Below, piece by piece: positions 46,310-56,291 of a stretch of DNA of 64,000 bases (position 1 is its first letter; every line of letters begins with the position of its first letter). Origin of the DNA: Begonia masoniana (taxonomy: Eukaryota; Streptophyta; Magnoliopsida; Cucurbitales; Begoniaceae); NCBI GenBank assembly GCA_022432975.1, contig CM039512.1, positions 41,771,501-41,835,500 of the forward strand, read 5' to 3'. The translations under genes and the position numbers were made by a program. The notes below the pieces were generated by a model. The model was given only the letters and a program-made list of their open reading frames with translations, was not told the origin of the DNA and did no database searches.

Positions 46310-47198
46310 TGATGTGCCCCATAGGCCCATTACTAAGTCCCAAACCAAAGCCTAATCCATAACCAAGGCCCATAATGCTTTTAACTTGTTTACTAATGAG
46401 TTTAATTCTTTTGTAGGTGATAGAATCATTGAAGGCTTGGAATGGACACCTAGCTCTTAGAAAAAGGATCGACCTCTTCATGCTTTCATTTTGGATGCAC
46501 GGAGCAACGCAACTAAAGAGGGAATTTGTTTTTCCTACATCAATTCCGTGTAACCTATTTTACTTTATGTTTGAGGCAAACATTAGCCTTTTCATGTGTT
46601 AGCAAACATTAGCCATTTTATGCATGTTTTAGATTGAATGATTAGGATTAGATGCTTGCTAAGGTTAGATGTATGGTAATGGCTATTTTGGGTTAAGCTC
46701 ATGGGATGAGGTTGGGCCATGAAGGAAGAAAGCATGCAAAGCCCAATTAATTGCACCAAAGAAGATTTCGCTTAAAGAAAGCAAGGACAAGAGGTAGTGC
46801 TCACAAGGATTGATAACATGGTACAAAAAGAATGCTTGATTACATTTGCAAGGGAGGAGGCCTCACCATTTTTAACGCTCCGAATTTTATAAATTCGATT
46901 CGCTACTCATAACGCTGAAAAAAACTAAGACAATCTGGGAAGATTTAAAAAAAAACTTCACTCGACGGTCAAAATTTGACCTTTATTTAAAAATATCAAG
47001 AAAACTTGCAGTGGAAATTCATTTGTATAAAATAGGGTTAAAACAAAACACTAAAACAATACTTGTGTAACGATTAAATTAATAGAAACAATCGGTCAAA
47101 AGAACCGTGGACATAAATGTGTTGAATATTTAAATGTCTTAAATTCAAACACTTCTTCCGCCAAATAGTTTCAGTGGTAGAAGCTGAATAAAATAAAT

Positions 47199-47600
47199 CC
47201 ACCGCTCGCATCCACCGATCACAAAACGACAACATTTACTACCCACATCTACCGCTCACATCCACCGATCACAAAACGACAAAATTTACTACCCACATCT
47301 ACTGCTCACATCCACCGATCACAAAATGACAAAATTTACTACTCACATCTACCGCTCACATCCACCGATCACAAAACGACAAAATCTACTACTCAGATCT
47401 ACCGCTCACATCCATCGATCACAAAACGACAAAATCTACTACTCATATCTACCGCTTGACTTTGACTTCTGTCGAACGACAGCATCTACCGATCAACAGT
47501 AACACTCAAAATCTACCAATTGACTTTGACTTCTGTCGAACGACCGCATCTGCCGATCAACAGTAACACTCAACATCTGCCGATTGATCTCTGCCATTCG
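47199..47600 (-). repeat. 50-bp tandem array in element I 3' LTR
   Basis: About five 50-bp units contain CATCTACCGCTCACATCC and ACCGATCACAAAACGAC. They are followed by diverged units with TTGACTTCTGTCGAACGAC and CATCTGCCGATCAACAG. The same array at 56613-56900 has about three 50-bp units. Confidence 0.85.
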
Positions 47601-48474
47601 ACATTTGTCGAACAACGCAGAACCACATTAGCATTTACACTCTAAACCATCGGACAACTCTGCCTACTAAAAGAACTTAAAAATTTTACTGCAATCATTC
47701 AAAACAACTTAAAACCACAACTTTCTAAAAATCCAGAATAGCAAGCTACAATTAAACCAATCGTATTTTCATAGTCAGGATAATCCCAAAACATGTCAAA
47801 ACATTAAAACTACTACTGTCATTAAAATCTTCAGCACATTTTAACAACACACTTGTCCACTAAGACTACACATACTGACATTTGTTAAACCGCCTCATCA
47901 GTGCACCAAACCGCGGCATAGGTGTGCTCCATCAACTTCGCTTATTCTTCTGTAAACTAAGAGAAATCACCAGTTGGAAACTCAGCACCTACATCACAAA
48001 ACTCATCTATTAGCCTAATGCTAAATAAGTAGAGCAAATATGAATGAAATACTAAATTCATAAATCCTAATCATACAATTTCTACTTTCACATGTCAGTT
48101 GCTTTTGTATTCGTTTCTCTGATCTGATCATTCTGTACGATGGGAAGTGGATCAGTTTTCCCAAAGTATAAATCATCTACTAGATTAAGGAACGGATTAG
48201 TTCCCTTAATAGCTGATCTGATCCCTCTGTACGATGGGAAGTGGATCAGTTTTCCCAAAGTATAAATCCTCTACTAGATTAAGGGACGGATTAGTTCCCT
48301 TAATAGCTGATCTGATACAATCTGTCCATGTCTCACCTTGCCTTTACATGTAAATTCATTTTCGTTCTCATTCAATAAAACATGATGCATGACATACTGA
48401 AAAACATTCATAAACACACACAAACCCTACTGTTTTGTGATGTAGGCCCGAAGGCACACACATACTTTACTTAC

Positions 48475-48533
48475 CTGGTCTCCTGGAAAAGTTTGGTGGA
48501 AGGTGGAAGGCTACTCCGGGAGCTTACTCGAAC
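48475..48533 (-). other. putative LTR micro-exon (59 nt), element I 3' LTR
   Basis: On the minus strand GGTTTTAG| precedes and GACCAG|GTAAGTAAAG follows. Intron-like block 1 is 48534-48774 (241 nt) and block 2 is 47989-48474 (486 nt), the latter closed by GTTTTGTGATGTAGG arms at 48432-48446 and 47988-48002. Confidence 0.5.
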
Positions 48534-49489
48534 CTAAAACCATAGACAGAGTATCGATTAGATCTTCACTATACCTCATTCTAGGCTATCTAGAAGTCTA
48601 AAGAAACTCGTTGGAAGTTCAGTTCCTCGAACATTCCCGATTCATCACAAAACCCGAACTCAGCTCTCACTGACAGCATTCCTAGAACACTCATTCTACC
48701 GTAAGTAAATAATCAAATGCATATTCTATATTCATCCTAAACCATCAGCAAGAAGAACTCAAAGAAGAACTCACCTAAGCTGAAGAAGAATCAGGCAGGA
48801 AAATTGCCAAGAGAAGGTCTGTTGAGCAAGCTGAAAACCAAATGAGGAAATGAAATAGTGGCGGCTAAAACCCTTAGCTAACCGCTTTTATACACTAATC
48901 TTTACAAATTACACATTTGCCCTTGACTAACCAACTTTAACCTAATTGCGCAACTAATCAAATTCACTTAGTTCCATAAAATAAAAGTCACAAAAATGTA
49001 GCTATTAAGAATATCAAGTTAGACAATTACCGATTGCTACAATCTACCCTCCTTAAAAGAATTTTGTCCTAAAAATTCAGTGCTGAAACAGCTCAGGATA
49101 ACGGCTCATCATGTCCTGCTGGCATTCCCAAGTTGCCTCCTTTACATTCTGGTTACGCTATAACACTTTCACTAGCTGAACTTGTAACGCCCCGAGTTAT
49201 CTGAACCCGGTTCGCTACGCAGAAGGCTGAACCGAACCATGGCATTTGGAGAAAATTTAAAATTTCATTCGACGATCAAAGTTTGGCCCTTAAAATGTTA
49301 AAACTTGCAGCGGAAAACCATTTTCTTAAAACAACATTTAGTTAGAAACTTAAATATTAAAGACAATTGTTGATAGAATATTAAAGAAAGGAAAATTGAA
49401 CACTTCTATCGCTAAACAGTACTAGCGGAAGAGGTAGAGACAAAAGAGTCTCGGCGGTAGAAGCTGAACAAATACATCTACCGATCACA

Positions 49490-50165
49490 AACGACAAAAC
49501 CCACTACTCACATCTACCTATTGCAAAACGACAAATTACTTCCTACATCTTCCGATAGATATAATACTCGACATCACCCGGTCACAAAATGACAAATTCT
49601 TTTACTCACATCTACCGATCGCAAAACGACAAATTACTTCCTACATCTTCCGATAAATATAATACTCGACATCACGGTCACATCGCAAAACGACAAATTA
49701 CTTCCTACATCTTCCGATAGATATAATACTCGACATCACCCGGTCACAAAATGACAAATTCTTTTACTCACATCTACCGATCGCAAAACGACAAATTACT
49801 TCCTACATCTTCCGATAAATATAATACTCGACATCACCCGGTCACAAAATGACAAATTCTTTTACTCACATCTACCGATCGCAAAACGACAAATTACTTC
49901 CTACATCTTCCGATAGATATAATACTCGACATCACCCGGTCACAAAATGACAAATTCTTTTACTCACATCTACCGATCGCAAAACGACAAATTACTTCCT
50001 ACATCTTCCGATAGATATAATACTCGACATCACCCGGTCACAAAATGACAAATTCTTTTACTCACATCTACCGATCGCAAAACGACAAATTACTTCCTAC
50101 ATCTTCCGATAAATATAATACTCGACATCACCCGGTCACAAAACGATAAATTCTTTTACTCACAT
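49490..50165 (-). repeat. 98-bp higher-order tandem array in K
   Basis: The period is 98 bp (starts of CATCTACCGATCGC at 49771, 49869, 49967 and 50065), about six to seven copies, one with an internal deletion near 49680. Each unit contains three related subunits: CATCTACCGATCGC, CATCTTCCGATAGATA and CATCACCCGGTCAC. Further degenerate CATC(T/C)ACCGAT units continue to about 50370. Confidence 0.92.
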
Positions 50166-51247
50166 CTATCGATGGACAACATCCACCGATAGACGATAAC
50201 ACTCAACATCCACCGATGGACTACATCCATCGATAGACAAAACTCTCGACTTCTACTGATGGACTACATCCACCGATAGATATTACACTTAACATCTACC
50301 GATAGACATTATCTACTGATAGATCAAAAATACTCAACATTTACCGATAGTCATCATCTACCGATAGATCAGAAACACTCAACAAAAACAACATAGTAAC
50401 CAATTTCACTCTAAACAAAGAAAACTTCGACTACCAAAAAAACTTGAGCATTTTACTAAAAATCGTTTAAAACAACATAGTCCATAACTTTCTGAAAATA
50501 TCCAGCAAAACAACTACCTCTAAACCAAATCATGTTTTTCATACTCAGAACAAGAAAACCATAAAGTTGTTAAAATCATCAGAACTATTAATGTCGTTAA
50601 AACTCTCTGCATACTTCCACAAGACACTAAACCACTGAAACTTCATAAATAAACAATAGTTAAACCGCCCCATCAGTTCACCAAGTCGAGGCATGATTGT
50701 GCTCCCCCAACTAGCATATTCCTCAACATGATCTGACTACACACCTTCTGAGGCTTCTTCACCTACATCACAAAACTCATCTATTAGCGTAATGCTAAGT
50801 AAGTAAAGCAATAATGAAATGGAATGCTGAAACATAATTCCTAGACATGCAGTTTCTACTTTCACATCTCAGTTGCATATGCATTCGTTTATGGTCTGAT
50901 CCCCCTGTGAAATTGGGAGTTGGATCACTTCTCCCAAAGTCATACATCCTCTCTCTCGATAAGGGGCGGATTAGTTCCCTTAATAACTGTTCAGATCCCC
51001 CTGTGAAATTGGGAGTTGGATCAGTTTTTCCAAAGTCATGCATCCTCTCTCTCGATTAAGGGGCGGATTGGTTCCCTTAATAACTGTTCTGTTTCAATCA
51101 ATTCATTCCTCGCCATGCCATCATGCATTTAAATTCATTTTCGTATACTTTTAAAACATAATACATGACAAACTGAAAACGCACAAAGTATGCATAAACC
51201 TACTGTTTTGTGATGTAGGCCCGAAGGCACACACATACTCTACTTAC

Positions 51248-51298
51248 CTGGCTTCCTGGAATTGCTCGGTTTCAAACTACTTCAGAAGTTTTGCTCAC
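51248..51298 (-). other. putative LTR micro-exon (51 nt) in K
   Basis: On the minus strand CTGACTTAG| precedes and GCCAG|GTAAGTAGAG follows. Block 1 is 51299-51516 (218 nt). Block 2 is 50763-51247 (485 nt), closed by GTTTTGTGATGTAGG at 51205-51219 and its complement at 50762-50776, and has a GCC-TTCG-GGC hairpin at 51219-51228. Confidence 0.5.
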
Positions 51299-54200
51299 CT
51301 AAGTCAGAAACAGAAAATTAATTAGATCTTCACTAAACTTCATCCTAACTATTCATAAGTCTAAGGAAGCTAGTTTGGAGTTTTATTCCTTGCATTCTCG
51401 ATTCATTACGAAACCCGAATTTGACTCCTACTCACTGCATTTCCAGAAACATGCATCCACACTACTCCACTCTCATCTATAATCACAATGCAGCAAGAAA
51501 TCAAAGTAAAACTCACCTAAGTCGGAGGGAAATCGAAGAGGATATCGCCTGGGGAGCTCGGCTGGACTTGAGCTGAATACCGAAAGAGGAAATGAGGGAC
51601 AGTGGCGGCTAAACCTCATTAAAACCTCCCTTAAATATGTTATCCACAACTAAATTTTCAAATTACAGTTCTACCCTTATTTAGTCACTCATTAACCTAA
51701 ACACTAGTTTCTCCCAATTTCATCTCTAAAACGTACATCATAAGTTAAAAGGATAATTTGATTTCAATGGAACCGGGTGTTACAGAACTTCCTTGTTACG
51801 TAGCACTTTTGTTGCATAGTCCAGAATCTCCACTGGTTTCTCTTCATAGGCAAGGGTAGGATGAATTTCAATGTTCTGCTGTTCCACCACCTGAGTTGGA
51901 TTCCGCATACATTTCTTCAGCATAGAAACATGGAACACATTGTGAATTCCCTCCATGGAGACTGGTAACTGTAATTGATAATCAGCCTTCCCAATCCTCT
52001 TCAAGATTGAGAAAGGCCCGATGTATCTGGGATTCATCTTGCCTCTCTTCCCAAATCTTACAACTCCTTTGAACGGTGAAACCTTGAGAAAAACTTCATT
52101 ACCAACTTCAAACTCTAATTCTCTACGTCTTTTATCGGTATAGCTTTTCTTCTGGCTTTTAGCTGTCAAGATCCGTTGTCGGATAAGAGCAATCTTCTCC
52201 ACTGTCTGTTGCACAATGTTAGGGCCAATCAATCGTGCTTCTCCAACTTCATCCTAGTACAGTGGAGATCTGCACTTTCGTCCATATAATGCCTCGTATG
52301 GTGCCATGCCTATTGTTGCCTGAAAACTGTTGTTATAAGAGAACTCCACTAATGATAAATACTTACTCCAAGAACCCTGAAATTCTAATACGCATGCACG
52401 AAGCATATCCTCCAATGTTTGAATAGTCCTCTCGGATTGTCCATCTGTTTGAGGGTGAAAAGCTATACTAAAGTTAAGCTGTGTACCCATAGCTTTATGT
52501 AAACTCTTCCAAAACTTAGATGTAAATCTAGAATCTCGATCTGAAAATATAGTGATTGGAACTCCATGCAATCTAACAATCTCATGCACATACAATTTAG
52601 CTAGTTGATCCATCGAGTATGTCATCTTCATTGGCAAGAAATGGGCAGATTTGGTTAGACGATTAACTATCACCTAAATTGCATCATGTCCCTTTGCTGT
52701 TCTAGGCAATCCTATAAGAAAAGTCCATCGTTATTTGTTCCCATTTCCATTCGGGAACTAGTAAGTGTTGTAACGTTCCTGCAGGTCTCTAATACTCGGC
52801 TTTAATCTGTTGGCAAATCAGACATGATCCTACATACTCTGCCACACTTCTTTTCATATTTGGCCACCAATAATATTATCTAAGGTCTCTGTACATTTTT
52901 GTACTACCAGGATGAACAGAGAATTTAGAAGAATGAGCTTCTAAAAGGATCTCTTCTCGGAGTTCTTTATTAGCCGGAACAAACCATCTATTTCGAAACT
53001 TGAGAATTCCATCCACAGAATAGTTGAAATCTGACTTATCAGTAGAATCCATGCTCAATTTGTACTTGTTGCGCTCAACATCATTTGTCTGGGCTTTCTT
53101 TATTTTCTCAAAAATAGTAGGCTTCAAGGATATAGCAGAAAGCATAGCTGACACGTTGGACACAACTTCTAGGTTAAATTTTTGGTATTCTATCTCTAAG
53201 GCTATCGGTATGTCAAGAATCAATGCTGAGGCTGATGTTGACACTCTACACAAAGCATCAGCTACTACATTCGCCTTGCCGGGGTGATATTTAATCTCAA
53301 AATCATAATCTTTGACAAACTCCAACCACTGACGTTGTCTCATGTTTAGCTCTTTCTGTGTGAAAATATATTTCAGACTTTTATGATATGAGAATATTTC
53401 ACAAGATTGTCCATACAAGTAATGCCTCCAAATCTTCAATGCAAATACAACCGCAGCTAATTCCAAATCATGTGTAGAATAATTCTTCTCATGTGTTTTC
53501 AGCTGTCTAGAAACATAGGCTATTACCTTTCCATCTTGCATCAAGACACAGCCAAGTCCAACCTTGGAAGCATCACAATAAATGTTAAACTTTCCATTCT
53601 CAACAAGGAGTGTCAGTATTGGGCCATTGGTCAATCTCTGTTTCAAGGTTTGAAAACTAAACTCACATTCCTCAGTCCAAACATACGTCATGTTTTTCCT
53701 TGTTAACCGAGTAAGGGGTGTGGCAATCTTTGAGAATCCTTCAATAAACTTCCTGTAATATCCTGCTAATCCAAGGAAACTCCGAATATCTGTAGCATTC
53801 TTTGGTTGGGGCTATTCCTTAACTGCTTGAACCTTGACTGGATCGACAGATATCCCATCTCCCGAGATGACGTGACCTAAAAAGTGAACTTGGTTCAACA
53901 AAAACTCACACTTGAAAAACTTGGCATAAAGTTGGTGCTGCTTAAGTACTCCTAATGCCAAGTTCAAGTGTTTTGCATGCTCATCCTCAGTACGTGAATA
54001 GATTAAGATATCATCAATAAACACTATGACAAATTTATCTAGATACTCGTGAAATACTCTATTCATGAGATCCATGAAAGCTGCTGGTGCATTAGTCAAT
54101 CCAAAAGACATAACCAAAAACTCATAATGCCCATATCTTGTGCAAAAGGCTGTCTTAGGAATATCTTTTGATTTGACTTTCAATTGGTAATAACCGGACC

Positions 54201-56276
54201 TAAGGTCAATCTTAGAGAAGACTCGTTCACCATTAAGTTGGTCGAATAGATCATCAATCCTTGGTAATGGATATTTGTTCTTGACAGTTAATTTGTTCAA
54301 TTCCCGATAGTCAACACACATGTGCAATGATCCATCCTTCTTCTTAACAAAGAGGACAGGTGCACCCCACGTTGAAAAACTCGGGCGTATGAACCCTTTC
54401 GCGAACAATTCCTCCAACTGTGTCTTTAGTTCTCTAAGTTCTGTTGGTGCCAATCTGTAAGGATTCTTAGATACAGGCTCCGTGCCTAGGTAAACATCTA
54501 CAACAAACTCAATTTTTCTATCTGGCGGCAAGCCAGGAAGGTCATCTAGAAATACTTCTGGAAAATCTTGGACAACTAAGACATTTTGAGGACTTGCTTT
54601 TCCTACTAGTTGTGTGTCTAAAACACTGGCCAAAAAGCACAAATATTCTCCACATGGGGAGGGTCTAGCATCGATAGAAGTCATAACAGTCATTTCCTTA
54701 CTCTTCTTCAAAGCTTGGAAGGTATGTGTCAAACCACCAGGGGGTTGAAAACTAACAATTCTAGTCCTATAATCGATTGTGGCATAATGTTTAAACAACC
54801 AGTCCATTCCTAGGATTACATCAAATCCCATTATCCCCATGATAATGAGATCAGCAGGCAGATTCACGCTTCCTACTGACACCACATTATTAAACATCAC
54901 TCGGCTAGAGTGAATGCATTCACTAGAGGGTATCGTGACATTAAACACATGTTCGGTTGGCGTAGGCTGTACATCTAACTTAATAGCAAATGCAGACGCT
55001 GTAAAAGAATGCGTTGCGCCAGAGTCTATTAAAGTGAAAGCAGACATATAATTGATCAATATAGTGCCTGACACTACTGCGGGCTGGTCTTCATCACCCG
55101 ACTCCATGGAGAATATCCTCGGCTTTATTTTAGCAGGGCCACTCTTTAAAGCTGGGCAATCTCTGTTAATATGACCGACCTTGTTACAATTGAAGCACCG
55201 AGTGACTCTGGGCTTCGGGCAATCCCTGAACGTGTGTCCAACTTCTTCACAGTTGAAACACTTTCCCGACCCAAATCTACACTCTCCCGAGTGACTCTTC
55301 AAACATACCGGGCATTGGGGAAACTTTCTAACATTCTGTACTTTCTTTCCTGCTCCCTGACTACTCTGGCCTTCACTGGACCTCTTCATCCCACTCTGTT
55401 GGTGTGGCTGATTAAACTTTCGTGGGGCTTCCTTTGCTCCAGTACACTTCACTTCTGCTTCTTCCACTTCCAATGCCGTGGACACAACTTCACTGTAAGG
55501 CAAACATTTAATACCCGAATACTTGACTCCTTTGTAAATCTCTGGCTTCAGTCCATGCATAAATTGAAATACCTTATCCTCATTCCTGTGTACAAGGTGC
55601 CCAGCAAACCTGGACAGGGACTCAAACTGTTTATTGTACTCAGACACGGACCCCGTCTGCTTCAAGTTCAGAAACTCCACCTTCTTTTTAGCCTGGACGG
55701 TAGCTGTTAAAGTATTTCTCATAAAAAGTCTCTTTGAAATGCGTCCATGACATTGCCAGAACATCAGTGGTGGTCTCCATTGTTTCCCACCAAAGAAAAG
55801 CATCCCTAGCCAAATGAAAAGTTGCCAAAATGACTTTGTCTCCTTCTCCAACGTTGGCATATCTGAACATACTCTCGATCTTCCTAAGCCACCCCTCAGC
55901 AACGATCGGATTGGATGACTGTCCATCAAATGTGGGCGGTTGCAATCTCCAGAATCTTTCTCCTGCTTGCTCATTGTTGGAACACGAGTTGGCACTCCCT
56001 TGCACATCTCGGTTCAAAAGTAATCGCAGTTGTTCAGACTGCTGACGTACTGCTCCCTAATCACACTAGGATCCTCCTCAGTTCTCAAATTTGGCATCTT
56101 TCTCGGTACTCTTGGTCTTCCTGGTCGTCTAGCCATATTGCTATATTCCTGTACAAGGTTAATTACTCTCATAAATATCTAGCAACTAGAGTTAACATAA
56201 ACACTTTCAGTCGTTGGAGTACTCCCATGCGACGATCGGTACTGATAAGTGATCTTTTGAACGGTTTAACAAAATG

Positions 56277-56288
56277 TCTCTGATACCA
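56277..56288 (-). other. element I primer binding site
   Basis: The minus strand reads TGGTATCAGAGA, three bases from the 5' LTR end at 56292, and fits initiator-Met tRNA. Confidence 0.92.
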
Positions 56289-56291
56289 TAC

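Larger units (their letters stand above)
46871..49041 (-). repeat. element I 3' LTR
   Basis: It starts TTTAACGCTCCG (TG decayed to TT) and ends CCGATTGCTACA in plus orientation. Its tandem array at about 47199-47460 has roughly two more 50-bp units than the partner LTR, explaining the 104-bp length difference. Confidence 0.93.
49183..51784 (-). mobile_element. solo LTR K with 98-bp tandem array
   Basis: This 2602-bp solo LTR runs TGTAACGCCCCG to CCGGGTGTTACA between GAACT TSDs (49178-49182 and 51785-51789). Its sense strand is minus: TATTTAAGG near 51635, AGCCGCCAC near 51605, donor TTAG|GTGAG at 51516, micro-exon 51248-51298, intron-like 50763-51247, array downstream. It resembles D closely at both termini and is probably the same family. 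It disrupts the chromodomain of element I. Confidence 0.94.
49077..56136 (-). pseudogene. element I gag-pol with chromodomain, split by solo LTR K
   Basis: The gag ATG is at 56134-56136 (minus), with frameshifts near 56050 and 55705. Order: gag; two CCHC knuckles ([28 protein letters not shown] near 55160-55260); retropepsin (IDSGATHSF near 55020); RT ([13 protein letters not shown] near 54200, FIDDILIYS near 54000); RNase H ([12 protein letters not shown] near 53570); integrase zinc finger (52876-52930) and core (52254-52673), whose first Asp region reads VNRLTK; chromodomain (YEEKPVEILDYATK near 51850). K interrupts the chromodomain at 51785/49182. The remainder at 49077-49182 has an in-frame TAG and ends YPELFQH-stop. 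Another TAG lies just upstream of the integrase core. Confidence 0.93.

Noticed and set aside
49183..51784. Initially considered the 3' LTR of element I
   Set aside because: Its termini do not match the LTR at 56292-58358 and it has its own GAACT TSD; the true partner is 46871-49041 with shared CCATT TSDs.
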